From contig CAVTFG010000014.1 in assembly GCA_963734015.1 (NCBI GenBank), positions 186,001-250,000 on the forward strand: DNA of 64,000 nt. Direction: 5' to 3'. Made by a program: the position numbers and the translations under genes. Source of the stretch: JALZKA01 sp963734015 (lineage in GTDB: Bacteria > Actinomycetota > Thermoleophilia > Solirubrobacterales > 70-9). Positions 1 through 9,788 of this stretch are shown piece by piece (the first letter of the stretch is position 1; each line of letters starts with the position of its first letter). The notes beneath the pieces were generated by a model, which worked only from the letters and a program-made list of their open reading frames with translations, did not search any database and was not told where the DNA came from.

Positions 1-1096
1 ACGAGTACCCGCAGTTCGCGAGCGAGCGGTCGGTCGAGATCGTCGGCGCGCCGTCGGCGTTCGATCCCACCAGCGGCAGCATGTACGCGGTGGCCGGCTC
101 CGAGGACGGTGGCTGGCAGCGGCTGCGCAAGACGATCGACCTGACGAACCTGACGTCCGGCCAGGCGGCGGACATCGCGTTCAAGATCTCTTACGACACC
201 GAGCCGGACTTCGACTACGTGATCGTCGAGGCGCACACGGTCGGTCAGGAGGACTGGACGACGCTGCCCGACGTGAACGGGCACACCACCGACGACACGG
301 GCGAGTCGTGCCTGATCGACTGGCGCTCGATCCACCCGTTCCTCGACAACTACCAGACGGTGGTCACCGCCGGGCGAGGAGTGCTCGAACCAGGGCTCGG
401 GCGACGGCGAATGGCACGGCGCCACCGGCAACTCGGCGGGCTTCCAGGACTGGAAGGTCGACCTCTCGGCCTACGCCGGCTCCCAGGTCGAGATCTCGAT
501 CTCGTACGTCCAGGACTTCGCGTTCGACGGCCTGGGCGTGTTCGTCGACGACGTGGTCGTGACCGAGAACGGCACGGCGACCGAGACGATCGACTTCGAG
601 AGCGGCGACGGCGGCTTCGAGGCGGGGCCGCCGCCGCCCGGCTCCGAGGAGGACACCCAGCGCGCCTGGGAGGTCCGCGAATCGGTCGGCTGGATCGACG
701 GGCCCGGCGTCGCGACCGAGGACTCGATCTACTGGACCTTCGGCTTCGAGGGGATCTCCGACCCGGCGGTACGCGAGCAGGTGCTGGGCAGCTCGCTCGC
801 CTACCTGGGCGTGGGCGAGGGGCCCGAGCCGCCGGAGCCGCCCAACACCCAGATCACCAAGGGCCCGAAGGAGGAGACCAAGAAGACGAACGCGACGTTC
901 CGATTCCGGTCGACCCCCGGCCGGCGCCGATTTCGAGTGCAAGCTCGACGACGGTGAATGGGAGACGTGCGACTCGCCGCAGAGCTACAAGAAGCTCGAC
1001 CGCGGGCGCCACGTGTTCAAGGTCCGGGCGACGCTGGCCGGCGTGACCGACCCATCGCCCGACCGGCACGCCTGGCGCATCACCAAGCCCAGGTAG
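1..1096 (+). CDS. Secreted metallopeptidase C-terminal region, 5' partial, two frame breaks
   Basis: The gene enters from the left edge (codons in phase with base 3) and ends at TAG 1094-1096. The readable part resembles the accessory C-terminus of secreted M14 zinc carboxypeptidases or M6/immune-inhibitor-A peptidases: a jelly-roll-like segment with FDYVIVEAHTVG, then GLGVFVDDVVV, followed by an Ig-like repeat (FECKLDDGEWETC, DPSPDRHAW) of the kind I associate with Thermoleophilia exported proteins. No catalytic residues lie inside the window, so the peptidase assignment is inference from domain company. The frame breaks twice: an extra G in the run at 372-374 and an extra C in the run at 914-918. 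Removing one base at each gives one continuous protein. Sequencing error is the simplest explanation. Confidence 0.6.
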
Positions 1097-1521
1097 CCAA
1101 GAAGATAAGGGAGAGCGGGCGGGCTAGCCGCGAGTCTGTCCGGGGGAACTTGCGGCGCCCTGCTCTCCGATAACGCCCCGGTCGCTCGACCTCGCGATTG
1201 GCAGACGTCTCGCGAGAACCGACGGCGGGTAGGCCGCACCGCGAAAAGTAGGGCGCATGGCCGGACGGCTCTCGGTGAACATCGCTGGGAGCACGATAAA
1301 AGCGACCCGGTGATGACTCAGCGCTGCCTGCCTCGCGCGTAGCCTTCGCGCGACGAAGCTTTGCGAGTCACCTTCGAGAGTGTCGCCGCTTGGCTTGCGC
1401 GGTTACTTCTCTCTCCCGGATCGCTGTTTAAGCAAACTAGACCGCGCCCCGGGACCCGTCAAGGGGTCGTGACCGTACCGGATACCGCAAATTGGGCAAA
1501 TTCGCCTTGCCGGTGGCCCGG
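1097..1521. other. 425-bp stretch without a recognisable gene
   Basis: No convincing gene on either strand. It separates the peptidase from the convergent phosphatidyltransferase. It holds an 18-codon ATG ORF at about 1257-1313 with no family resemblance, a short stem (GACCC/GGGTC) near 1454-1470, and an AT-richer patch near 1486-1502. I see no T-tract terminator or tRNA. Confidence 0.5.
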
Positions 1522-2220
1522 TCAGCCGCGGCGGGACGCGGAAGGCTCTGCCTTCGCGAGCTCGCGCAGGTTGCGCCACGCCCTGCCCGCCAGCATCACG
1601 ATCATCCCGCCGGCGATCCCGAGGCCGATCACGTCGAACACGGTGAGGTCGAGCTCGCCGACGCCGAAGTCCAGGCCCGCCCCGAGGACGAGCAGGGTGT
1701 TCAGCGCGATCAGGACGATCCGGATCTCGGTTGGGCCGAGCCGGCCGTAGCCGATCGAGAACCGTCCGAACGCCTGGCTCTCGAGATAGACGTTGATCGA
1801 AAGCACGAGGTACGCGACGACGATCAGGGTGCCGACCGAAAGCAGCATGAACGGCGAGAGGCCCAGCCCGATCCCGATTGCCGCTGTCGCGATCGCGTCC
1901 ACGAGGTGATCGAGGTAATAGCCGTAGCGCGGCCGCTCGATGCCGCGGACGCGAGCCAGGGTGCCGTCGAGCGAATCGCCGAACCACTGCAGGACGAGCA
2001 GGCCGCTGGCGACCCAGAGCCAAGCGTCCGCCTCGTTCGAGAGCTGGTAGGCCGCGCAGACCCCGAACGCCGCGAGGACGCCCAAAGCGGTCATGTCGTC
2101 GGGCAGGACCCGGCGCGGCAGGCGGGCCGCGATCCAGCGCAGGAGCCGCTTCTCGGGCTCCGCGAGGAGGAAGCTGGCCTCGCGCGTGGCCTCGACCGCC
2201 TTGGTCTCGTCCTGCCCCAT
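1522..2220 (-). CDS. CDP-alcohol phosphatidyltransferase family protein
   Basis: A 232-residue polytopic membrane enzyme that would transfer a phosphatidyl group from CDP-diacylglycerol, or a related group, to an alcohol. The family signature D-x2-D-G-x2-A-R-x9-G-x3-D-x3-D is visible from Asp82 (DSLDGTLAR, then GYYLDHLVD), with all four metal and substrate aspartates present. About five to six hydrophobic segments follow. The length fits PgsA/PIS-type enzymes, but the acceptor (glycerol-3-phosphate, inositol phosphate or other) cannot be read from the sequence. It is alone on this strand, and metF diverges from it. A weak copy of the ATGAGCGAC leader repeat may lie about 70 bp upstream. Start ATG at 2220. 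Confidence 0.85.
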   Translation of the reverse strand: MGQDETKAVEATREASFLLAEPEKRLLRWIAARLPRRVLPDDMTALGVLAAFGVCAAYQLSNEADAWLWVASGLLVLQWFGDSLDGTLARVRGIERPRYGYYLDHLVDAIATAAIGIGLGLSPFMLLSVGTLIVVAYLVLSINVYLESQAFGRFSIGYGRLGPTEIRIVLIALNTLLVLGAGLDFGVGELDLTVFDVIGLGIAGGMIVMLAGRAWRNLRELAKAEPSASRRG

Positions 2221-2357
2221 CGTCGGAACTTACCCGGCGCGGCCGTGATCGCGATCGGCGGGGCGCTGTTCGCCCGCCGCGACATCACGGACTAGGTGGC
2301 CATGTTGCTGTTCGCGACGTGCGTCGCTCGCCGGAACCCCTCAATACCATCTGTCCG

Positions 2358-3275
2358 ATGCGGATCACGGACGCGCTCCAGACCACGCCTGACCCGGTCT
2401 TCTCGTTCGAGTTCTTCCCGCCGAAGACCGACGAGGGCGTCGAGCAGCTCTTCAGGACGGTCGAGGCGCTGCGGCCGCTGGAGCCCGATTACGTCTCGGT
2501 GACGTACGGCGCGGGCGGCGGCACGCGGGACGGGACGGTCGAGATCGCGACCCGGATCAAGCGGGACTACGGGATCGAGACGATGGCGCACCTCAGCTGC
2601 GTGGGCGAGACCCGCGAGGGCCTCGAGGAGATCCTCGACCGCTTCGCCGACGTGGGGATCCAGAACGTCCTGGCGCTCCGGGGCGATCCGCCTCGCGGCG
2701 AGAGCACCTTCGAGCAACCCGAGGGCGGGCTTGGCAGCGCCGCGGAGCTCACCGAGTTCATCGCCGACGACGAGCGGTGGGACTTCACCCTCGGCGGCGC
2801 CTGCTTCCCCGAGAAGCACCCCGAGGCGGACAGCATGGACGCCGACCTTCGCTACCTGCGCTCGAAGGTGGACGCCGGCGCGAACTTCCTGATCACCCAG
2901 CTCTTCTTCGACAACCGGGTCTACTGGGACTTCGTCGCCCTGGCGCGCGAGAGCGGGATCGACGTGCCGATCATCCCCGGGGTGATCCCGATCGCCAGCT
3001 ACGCCCAGGTCGCGCGGATCTGCGCGCTCTGCGACGCCTCGATCCCGCCCGAGCTGGACCAGGCGATGTCCGCGCTCGGCGGCGACGCGGAGGCCGAGGC
3101 GCTACTCGGCGTCGCCTACGCCTCGCGCCAATGCGAGGAGCTCCTGGCCGGCGGGGCGCCGGGGATCCACTTCTACGCGCTGAACCGCGCGCCCGGAACC
3201 CGCGCGGTGCTGAGCGCTCTGCGGGCGTCGCGACCGTGGGAGCGCGCGGCTGAGCCTCTCGAGGAGCGCGCTTGA
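2358..3275 (+). CDS. metF: Methylenetetrahydrofolate reductase
   Basis: 305 residues. Reduces 5,10-methylene-THF to 5-methyl-THF with FAD, supplying methyl groups for methionine synthesis in the cytosol. The sequence opens with FSFEFFPPKTDEG, which carries the catalytic Glu of the MetF family, followed by SVTYGAGG, HLSCVG, NVLALRGDPP and FLITQLFFDN, all in the usual order of the TIM barrel. Full length for the bacterial enzyme. ATG 2358 is chosen because the conserved N-terminus begins a few residues later; the open frame upstream has no homology. Its TGA overlaps the TTG start of the next gene, so the two are probably co-translated. Confidence 0.95.
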   Translation: MRITDALQTTPDPVFSFEFFPPKTDEGVEQLFRTVEALRPLEPDYVSVTYGAGGGTRDGTVEIATRIKRDYGIETMAHLSCVGETREGLEEILDRFADVGIQNVLALRGDPPRGESTFEQPEGGLGSAAELTEFIADDERWDFTLGGACFPEKHPEADSMDADLRYLRSKVDAGANFLITQLFFDNRVYWDFVALARESGIDVPIIPGVIPIASYAQVARICALCDASIPPELDQAMSALGGDAEAEALLGVAYASRQCEELLAGGAPGIHFYALNRAPGTRAVLSALRASRPWERAAEPLEERA

Positions 3276-4123
3276 CCGAGTTCACCGACGGCGAGTTCGA
3301 GTGGCAGGGCCACCGCATCACCTACTCGGACTACGGGGAGGGCGAGCGGACGCTGGTGCTGATGCACGGCCTGCTGATGAACCGCCACATGTTCGACCGT
3401 CTCGCTCCCGAGATGGCGTCACGGGGGAACCGGGTGATCACCTTGGACGCGCTCGGTCACGGCCGTTCCGACCGCCCGGAGGACATGCGCCTCTACAACA
3501 TGCCGGCGTTCGGCGAGCAGCTCTCGGCCCTGATCGACCACCTCGAGCTCGACCGCCCGGTCGTCGGCGGCACGTCGCTGGGCGCGAACGCGAGCCTGGA
3601 ATTCGCCCACGCGCACCCGGGCAAGGCGCGCGCGCTGCTGGTCGAGATGCCGGTGCTGGACAACGCGCTCCTGGGCGCGACGCTCACCTTCACCCCCGTG
3701 CTCCTCGGCCTGCGCTTCGCACGGCCGGTGCTCACGGCGCTTGCCGAGCTCACGCGGCGCGTGCCGCGCAGCCACTACCTCGTCGACATCGGGCTCGACT
3801 GGCTTCGCCAGGACCCGGCGCCCTCCTCGGCGGTGCTCGAGGGCATCCTGTTCCACCGCTCCGCTCCGCCCCACTCCGAGCGTCTCGAGATGGACGAGCC
3901 CGCGCTGGTGATCGGCCACCCCTCGGATCCCCTCCACCCGTTCTCCGACGCCGGGATGCTGGTCGAGGAGATGCCAAACGCGCGGCTGATCGACGCGAAC
4001 TCGATCCTCGAGTGGCGCCTGACGCCGGCTCGGCTCGACGACCTCCTCGCCGGGTTCCTCGACGAGGCGTACGCGGAGGGCGCGGCCGAGGCCGTGGAGC
4101 GCACCGCACGGCGCGCTGCCTGA
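3272..4123 (+). CDS. Alpha/beta-fold hydrolase
   Basis: 283 residues. Alpha/beta-hydrolase fold: oxyanion-hole region LMHGLLMN near residue 30, DALGHGRSD near 60, nucleophile elbow GTSLGAN with Ser102, and a late acidic loop HPSDPLHPF. The C-terminal segment where the catalytic His normally sits (G-H-x4-E) reads ANSILEWR, so the usual His is absent or displaced. Substrate unknown. The TTG start at 3272 overlaps the metF stop (TTGA), which suggests translational coupling; I see no better start. Confidence 0.8.
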   Translation: MTEFTDGEFEWQGHRITYSDYGEGERTLVLMHGLLMNRHMFDRLAPEMASRGNRVITLDALGHGRSDRPEDMRLYNMPAFGEQLSALIDHLELDRPVVGGTSLGANASLEFAHAHPGKARALLVEMPVLDNALLGATLTFTPVLLGLRFARPVLTALAELTRRVPRSHYLVDIGLDWLRQDPAPSSAVLEGILFHRSAPPHSERLEMDEPALVIGHPSDPLHPFSDAGMLVEEMPNARLIDANSILEWRLTPARLDDLLAGFLDEAYAEGAAEAVERTARRAA

Positions 4124-4175
4124 CCCGCTGACGCCTTAGATCCCGCAAAGCCGTGTTCGCTACTGTCACCCGCCG

Positions 4176-4952
4176 ATGACGACTCGCAGGGAAGAGCGCG
4201 AGCGCATGCGTCAGGAGCGGCTGGCCGCGCAGCAGTCGGCCGCCGCCTCGGACAAGCGCAGGCTGTACCTCGGCTACGCCGTGGCCGGGGTGATCGTCGT
4301 CGCGATCGTCGCCGGCATCGTCGTCGCGGTTGCCGGCGGCGGCGAGGGCGACGCCCCCAGCCAGGGCGACTTCCCGGACCTCGCCTACATCGAGCCGGAC
4401 ATCGGCGCCGTGCCGGCCGACCTGGAGCCCGACGGCCGCGAGGGCGTCGCCCCACCGCCCCAGGAGGAAGCCGACCTCCAGGCGGCGGCCAAGGCGGCCA
4501 ACTGCGAGCTACAGCTCGACCTCAAGGAGGAGGGGAACACCCACTTCAACGATCCGGACCGAGTCCCCGATTACAAGACGAACCCGCCGACCTCCGGCGA
4601 TCACTACGCCGGCAACGAGAACGGCTCCGGCGCCCTCGCCGACGGCGCCTACCTCAACACTCCGCAGGTCGCCCGGTCCGTCCACTCGCTGGAGCACGGC
4701 CGGGTCGAGATCCAGTACTCGCCGGACCTCTCCGAGGAGGAGCAGCTCGAGATCAAGGGCGTCTTCGAGGAGTCGCCCCAGGGCGTGATCATGTTCCCGA
4801 ACCCCGACATGCCGTACGACGTCGCGATCACCGCCTGGACCCAGCTCGCGGGATGCGAGACCTACGAAGGCCTGCCGACCCTGGACGTCCTGCGGACCTT
4901 CCGCGACATCTATCGCGGCCAGGGCCCCGAGTTCTTCCCGCTCAGCGTCTAG
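4176..4952 (+). CDS. DUF3105 membrane-anchored protein
   Basis: 258 residues. Basic, coiled-coil-prone N-terminus (REERERMRQERLAAQQS), one transmembrane helix near residues 31-52, then an exported domain with the DUF3105 hallmarks YKTNPPTSGDHY and VHSLEHGRVEIQY plus two cysteines (NCELQ, AGCETYE) that could pair. The function of DUF3105 is unknown to me; the conserved His/Asp/Glu positions could bind metal, which is inference. The gene follows the hydrolase by 52 bp, a gap that may hold a degenerate copy of the leader repeat. Confidence 0.85.
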   Translation: MTTRREERERMRQERLAAQQSAAASDKRRLYLGYAVAGVIVVAIVAGIVVAVAGGGEGDAPSQGDFPDLAYIEPDIGAVPADLEPDGREGVAPPPQEEADLQAAAKAANCELQLDLKEEGNTHFNDPDRVPDYKTNPPTSGDHYAGNENGSGALADGAYLNTPQVARSVHSLEHGRVEIQYSPDLSEEEQLEIKGVFEESPQGVIMFPNPDMPYDVAITAWTQLAGCETYEGLPTLDVLRTFRDIYRGQGPEFFPLSV

Positions 4953-5051
4953 GGGTCCTGCGCCTGCACGGCGGCGTGCGCACACGGGAACTTCCGTAAC
5001 CTGAGCGCAGCGATGGGGGTCGGCCCGTGTTGTTGGCCGTAAGCAGGCACT

Positions 5052-6279
5052 TTGCGTTCCTTTCAGCCACAAGCTCTGTCTCTGGCGCGCGCCGCTGCGC
5101 GGCTGCTCGCCCTCGGGGCCCTCGGCGCGGCGGTCTGGCTGATGGCTCCTGCGCTCTCGGCCCAGCCCTACCTGCCGGAGGCGCGCGATTTCGAGCAGCC
5201 GCTGCCGGCCGTCGAGCGGGTGCCGAGCGCCGCGCGCGCGGCACGAGGGCGAGCACGCCGGCGACGGTCCGGTGACGCACGTGAGCCCGGTGATCCAGGC
5301 GCCGGCCAGGTTCGACGCAGCGGGCATCGCGCGCGAGCTGCGGCCGGTCGAGCTCAGGGCACGTGAGGAGGGCGGCGAGTGGTCACGGTGGCTCGAGATC
5401 GCGAACGGCGACCCGGCCTGGTTCGGCGGCGCCGACGAGCTTCAGGTCCGCACGCGCGGTTGGCGGCCCGAGGGCAGGCTGCACTACGTGAACGTCTCCG
5501 GCGACTCGACGCCCGAGCAGGGCCTCCTCACCCAGGCGCGCGAGACCGTCAACGGCGCGGTGGTCGCCGTGGCCGGCGTGTTCGCAGCCGACGCCGCGGA
5601 GGCCGACCCGGCCAAGCCCGACATCGTCTCGCGCCGGGCCTGGGGCGCCGAGCGGCGCCGGGGCGGCTGCGAGCCGCGGCGCCGGCCCGACTACGGGAGG
5701 GTCCGGGCGGGAGTGGTCCATCACACCGTCGGCGCCAACAACTATTCGGAGGCGGAGGCGCCGAGCGTGGTCCTGGCGATCTGCCGCTACCACCGCAACG
5801 CGCTCGGCTGGGACGACATCGGCTACCAGGCGCTCGTCGACAAGTACGGGAACATCTACGCGGGGCGCGACGGCGGCCTCGGCCGGCCCGTAGTCGGGGC
5901 CCAGGCGCAGGGCGTGAACGACCAGACGACCGGCGTGTCGGTCATGGGCACGTTCACCAAGCGGGGGATCACCAAGGCGGCGATGCGAGGCCTAACGCGC
6001 TGGCTCTCCTGGAAGATCACGAAGCACGGCTTCACCACGAAGGGGAGGGCCCGGCTTGTCTCCAGGGGCGGGCCGACGGCCAAGTTCAGCGAGGGCCACC
6101 GGTTCAGCACCAAGCGCATCATCGGCCACCGCCGCACCAACCTGACCGAGTGCCCGGGCAACGGCCTCCACCGGGAGCTCGACAAGCTGCGCCGGCGGGT
6201 ACAGAACGCGATCGACAAGGGCGGCGGCAAGAATCCGAAGGACCCGAAGGGTCCCGGCGGTGGCGGCGTCGGCGGCTAG
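5052..6279 (+). CDS. Secreted PGRP/type-2 N-acetylmuramoyl-L-alanine amidase, one frame break
   Basis: Peptidoglycan-cleaving or peptidoglycan-binding enzyme of the PGRP/amidase-2 fold. A TTG start at 5052 opens a signal peptide (hydrophobic run LLALGALGAAVWLMAPALSA). After a linker the catalytic domain shows VHHTVGANNYS (first Zn His), YHRNALGWDDIGY, YGNIYAGR, and GHRRTNLTECPG (second Zn His and Cys). The C-terminus is Lys/Gly-rich, possibly a wall-binding tail. The frame breaks in the CG repeat at about 5229-5242; removing one base joins the signal peptide to the domain. The stop overlaps the convergent methyltransferase stop. Confidence 0.85.
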
Positions 6280-7037
6280 CCCTTGCGTGCGACGGCGTAG
6301 AGCGTCCCGCCCGCGCCGCCCGCCAGCGCCTCCGTCGCGCTCCGCTTGAGGGACGCGGATTCGGCGTCGGCTCCGAACCCGATCGCCTCGAGCTCGAACC
6401 CGGTGGCGGTCAGGGCATCCTCCGCCTCCACCGCTCGATACCACCAGTTGTAAGGGCCGTGGTCGCGGAGCGCCCCCGGATCGAGGCGCCCGCTCAGCCG
6501 CAGGCGGGGCATCGACTGGATCGGCCGGCGGTCGCGGCGCAGGGTGCGGAACGCCCGCAGGTAGGTGACGTAGGCCCGCTGCGCGGGCGACGCGAGCCGG
6601 GACTCGAGGCAGACGAACGAGAACAGTGCTCGCCCGCCGGGACGCAGCACCCGAGCGGCCTCCTGCAGGGCCGCCTCACGCCCGGCGGGGTCCTCGATCG
6701 TGCAGATCACCTGCTGCAGGTAGAGCGCCTGGCCGAACCGTCCGTCGTCGTAGGGGAGCGCCGTGGCGTCGGCGACGTCGAAGGCGATCGCGCCCTCTGC
6801 GTCCGCAGCCCGGGCTGACGCGATCAGCTCGGGGGCGAAGTCGAACCCGGTGAGGTCGCGGAATCCCCGCGCGGCGAGCGCCCGCGGGATCCGGCCGCCC
6901 CCGGTCCCGGCGTCGAGCGTCGGCTGCTCGGGGTCCAGGTAGCGCTCGATCAGCCCCGTCTCCTCGTCCTTCAGGCCCTCGGCCTCGGCCCAGTACTCGC
7001 GCTCGACGTCGCGGAAGAAGTCGCGCTGCTCGCTCAA
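6276..7037 (-). CDS. Class I SAM-dependent methyltransferase
   Basis: 253 residues. SAM-binding motif I DAGTGGGRIPRAL near residue 45, motif II GFDFAPELI, and motif IV/post-I VADATALPYDD followed by LRPGGRALFSF. This is the Methyltransf_11/25 pattern, acting on a small molecule or sugar; the substrate is not evident. TTG start at 7037, overlapping the stop of the upstream FemAB-like gene, so it belongs to the minus-strand polysaccharide operon 6.3-10.9 kb. A role in glycan decoration is inference from context. Confidence 0.8.
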   Translation of the reverse strand: MSEQRDFFRDVEREYWAEAEGLKDEETGLIERYLDPEQPTLDAGTGGGRIPRALAARGFRDLTGFDFAPELIASARAADAEGAIAFDVADATALPYDDGRFGQALYLQQVICTIEDPAGREAALQEAARVLRPGGRALFSFVCLESRLASPAQRAYVTYLRAFRTLRRDRRPIQSMPRLRLSGRLDPGALRDHGPYNWWYRAVEAEDALTATGFELEAIGFGADAESASLKRSATEALAGGAGGTLYAVARKG

Positions 7038-8078
7038 CCCGCGCTCCGGTAGGCGGGGAAGTAGTCGCCCGGGTCGGCGCCGGGCCCATTGTGCTCGCGC
7101 CACGCCTCCGTGAGCCGCTCGAGGTCGTCGGGGAGGTGGACCCGGCGCGCGAGCTCCAGCTCGGCCCGCTGGGGCGAGAAGCTCGCCTTGAACCTGAAGA
7201 TCCCGTCGCCGGGGCGGTATCCGCCCCCGAGGATCAGCCGGCGCTTGCCCTGCTCGCGCGCCCAGCGGATCGTGTCGTGGACAACCGCGTTCGTGGGGCG
7301 CAGCTGCTGGTGCTCGTGGTCCGCGCCGCCGAGGTAGGAGTAGACGTCGTCCGAATCGTGCAGGTAGAGCGTCGCCGCAATGACGCGCCCGTCGTGCTCG
7401 GCCAGCGCGAACCGCGCGCCGGACGGCATCTCCTCGAAGATCGCCTGGAAGTACGGCCTCATCGAGGAAGTAGGACTCGAGCGCCTCGTTCCGCTCCATG
7501 GTCTGGATGTAGATGCGGTGGAACTCGGCGACGTCGGCCGCGTCGCGAGCCTCGCGGACGCTCACCCCCTCGCGCTCGGCGCGGTTCACGTTCTTGCGAC
7601 ACGCCTTCGAGTACGACTCCCGCCACAGCGACTCGGCGTCCAGCGTCGTGTCGACCCAGACGATCTCGCGGTCGGGCTCGGCGCCGCCCACCAGATCCGG
7701 CCGTCCGTTCCACGGGTGGAGGTGGGCGAACTCGGCGACGACGCCCTCGTCCGCGAGGAGCCCGGCGATCGCGTCCGCCACCGGGCGCGTTGCCTCGCCG
7801 AGGTCGCCGGCTGCGAGCGGACCGGTGAACGGCGGCGAGGCCGAATCCCAAACGCCTGATGCGAGGTCCGCGTGGAACGGGAGGTCCGCAAGCGGGCGGA
7901 GCTGGAGCGGGTACGCGACGCGCGCATCGCCCTGCTCCGCAACCAGCAGGCGGTGCTGCGCGACTCCCGAGCGCTCCTGTGCGCGCGCGAACCCCAGGCT
8001 CCCGAACGCGCTGCGCTCCGGCGGGAGCGCCTCGTTCCAGGCATCGACGTCGGCGGTGCTCAGGAGCCGGGCGCTCAT
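7034..8078 (-). CDS. FemAB/GNAT-like aminoacyltransferase, one frame break
   Basis: About 347 residues with two GNAT-like halves, as in FemAB/CapE-type transferases that add an acyl or amino-acid group to wall or polysaccharide precursors. Readable motifs: WRESYSKACRKNVNRAEREG (typical FemAB basic helix), FHRIYIQTMERN, ATLYLHDSDDVYSYLGGAD, ILGGGYRPGDGIFRFKASFS. Frame breaks near 7455-7460; deleting one base of the GG/CC cluster joins the halves. ATG 8078 overlaps the stop of the sugar transferase (ATGA), and the 3' end overlaps the methyltransferase start, so it sits inside one operon. Donor and acceptor unknown. Confidence 0.75.
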
Positions 8079-8654
8079 GCCTCGTAGAGCCCACGACCCG
8101 TGACCAGCAGCGCGACGGTCCGGCCGAGGATCCGGAGGTCCAGGCGCGGGCTGCGGTTGTCGACGTACCAGACGTCCAGCTCGATTCGCTCCTCCCACGG
8201 CAGCGAGGCGCGGCCGTTCACCTGGGCCCAACCGGTCAGGCCGGGCTTCACCTCCAGGCGCCGGCGCTGCTCGGGCGTGTACTCCTCGACCTGCTCGGAG
8301 ATCGTCGGGCGCGGGCCGACGATCGCCATCTCGCCCCTGACGACGTTGAACAGGTTCGGGAGCTCGTCCAGCGAGGTGCGGCGCAGGAGGGCGCCCGCCC
8401 TGGTGACCCTCGGGATCGTCCTTGGTGAGCGGGTCCCAGATCCCGCCCAGCGGCGCGCCGTGCGTCATCGTCCGCAGCTTCCACATCTCGAACATCGCGC
8501 CGTCGAGGCCCACGCGCTGCTGGCGGTAGAACACCGGCCCGCGCGAGTCGAGCTTGATCGCGATCGCCGCGACCAGCAGAACCGGCGAGCTCATCACGAG
8601 CCCGAGCCCGGCCAGCACCAGGTCGAGCGCGCGGGGCAGTCCGCGTCGCCTCAC
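8075..8654 (-). CDS. Undecaprenyl-phosphate sugar phosphotransferase, one frame break
   Basis: About 192 residues: the catalytic module of the bacterial sugar transferase family (WbaP/PglC type) that loads the first sugar-1-phosphate onto undecaprenyl phosphate. One re-entrant or transmembrane helix (LDLVLAGLGLVMSSPVLLVA) precedes VFYRQQRVGLDG, WKLRTM, SLDELPNLFNV, VGPRPT and KPGLTGWAQVNGR, the family hallmarks. The frame breaks at the GGG 8412-8414; removing one base restores D-P-R-V-T. GTG 8654 overlaps the upstream glycosyltransferase stop (GTGA). It lacks the N-terminal multi-helix domain of long WbaP enzymes. Confidence 0.85.
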
Positions 8655-9781
8655 CGCGTTCCCTCCACGGGCTCCCAGGTCGTCGCCGGCCCCGAGCGGA
8701 TGCGGTCGATCAGCCCCGCGGCGATCGACGCGGTGACCGAGACGTAGTACGACGCGATCCGCAGGGGCCAGGCGGGGATCACGCGCCCGAGCGCGGCGGC
8801 CGCGAGCAGCGCGCCCTGCGCCGCGAGCGTTGCGATGTAGACCCAGCCCTCGCCCACGAGCGCGATGTTCGCGGCGAGCGCGATCAGGTGCAGGAACGGC
8901 GAGGCGTAGCGCAGGGCGCGGTGCGAGAGCATCTCGTAGGCGTAGAGCGGACCGTACCCGCGGGGGGAGAGCATCCGGTCGTGCAGGAGCACGCCCCAGG
9001 TGCGGTTCATCATCCGCCGCTTGCGCTCCCACTCGCCGCTCATCGTCGGCGCCATCAGCTCGTCCGCCCGCGCCGCCGGCTCGTAGACGGCGCGCAGGCC
9101 CTTGCGGACCATCAGATACGGCAGGCAGAGGTCGTGGCCGCGATCGGAGGGCATCTCGACATAGGCGTCGCGGCGCACGGCGTAGATGGCCCCGTTCCCT
9201 GCGGTGACGCTCGCGAGCTCCGACTCGAGGCCCCGGACCGCCATCTCGTACCGCCAGTAGGCGCCCTCCTGATTCACGCCCGCTTCGTCCGTAAACGTCA
9301 CCTGCCCGCACACGTAGCCGACCTCCGGGTCGGCGAACCGGTCGACGAGCCGGCGGAGCGCGTCCGGCCGCCAGAACGAGTTGGCGTCGGAGAACGCGAG
9401 CACGTCGCCGCGCGCGCTTCCCACGGCGGCGTTCTGGGCCTCGACCTTCCCGCGGCGGGAGAGATCGAGCACCTGATCCGCGCCGGCCGTGCGCGCCAGC
9501 TCGACCGTCCGGTCGTCCGAGCCGTCGGACGTGACGATCACCTCGAGGCGTTCGCGCGGGTAGTCGGACTCGAGCGCGTTCCGGACCCGCCGCTCGATCA
9601 CCGCCTCCTCGTCGTGCGCGGCCACGATCAGCGAGACCGCCGGGAGCTCGCCGGAGCTCGGTCCCGGGGCGGGCCGCGGGCGCCGGATCCGGGTGAGGAG
9701 TGCCAGCGAGAGCGGATAGGTGACGTGCGTGTGCACGAGCAGGGCCACGCACACCCAGAAGACGATCTCGAGGACCACCAC
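8651..9781 (-). CDS. Membrane glycosyltransferase family 2
   Basis: About 376 residues. N-terminal transmembrane helix, then a GT-A domain: VSLIVAAHDEEAVIERRV, VTSDGSDDRT (nucleotide-binding Asp), KVEAQNAAV, AFSDANSFW (DxD-like), GNGAIYAVRRD, and WERKRRMMNRTW in the place of the processive Q/RxxRW motif. Two to three C-terminal helices follow. This layout matches membrane GT2 enzymes related to hyaluronan/cellulose synthase-type polymerases. Start is one of two adjacent GTG codons (9781 or 9778), just after the stop of the upstream GT4. Product sugar unknown. Confidence 0.85.
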   Translation of the reverse strand: MVVLEIVFWVCVALLVHTHVTYPLSLALLTRIRRPRPAPGPSSGELPAVSLIVAAHDEEAVIERRVRNALESDYPRERLEVIVTSDGSDDRTVELARTAGADQVLDLSRRGKVEAQNAAVGSARGDVLAFSDANSFWRPDALRRLVDRFADPEVGYVCGQVTFTDEAGVNQEGAYWRYEMAVRGLESELASVTAGNGAIYAVRRDAYVEMPSDRGHDLCLPYLMVRKGLRAVYEPAARADELMAPTMSGEWERKRRMMNRTWGVLLHDRMLSPRGYGPLYAYEMLSHRALRYASPFLHLIALAANIALVGEGWVYIATLAAQGALLAAAALGRVIPAWPLRIASYYVSVTASIAAGLIDRIRSGPATTWEPVEGTR

Positions 9782-9788
9782 GGGTGGA

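Noticed and set aside
1486..1530. CAAATTGGGCAAATTCGCC as a further leader-repeat copy
   Set aside because: Shares only GGGCRAATT with copy F, has no ATGAGCGAC or GCGAAA part and is not near a start codon in the right orientation.
5379..6818. Long plus-strand frame over the amidase and the methyltransferase
   Set aside because: Arg/Pro/Gly-rich shadow translation with no motifs; the amidase frame and the opposite-strand methyltransferase explain the region.
6276..9752. A single 1158-residue minus-strand reading frame
   Set aside because: It joins parts of four genes (methyltransferase, FemAB-like, sugar transferase, out-of-frame GT2) only because of one-base errors and GC-rich shadow frames. 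Domain boundaries and overlapping start/stop codons show separate genes.
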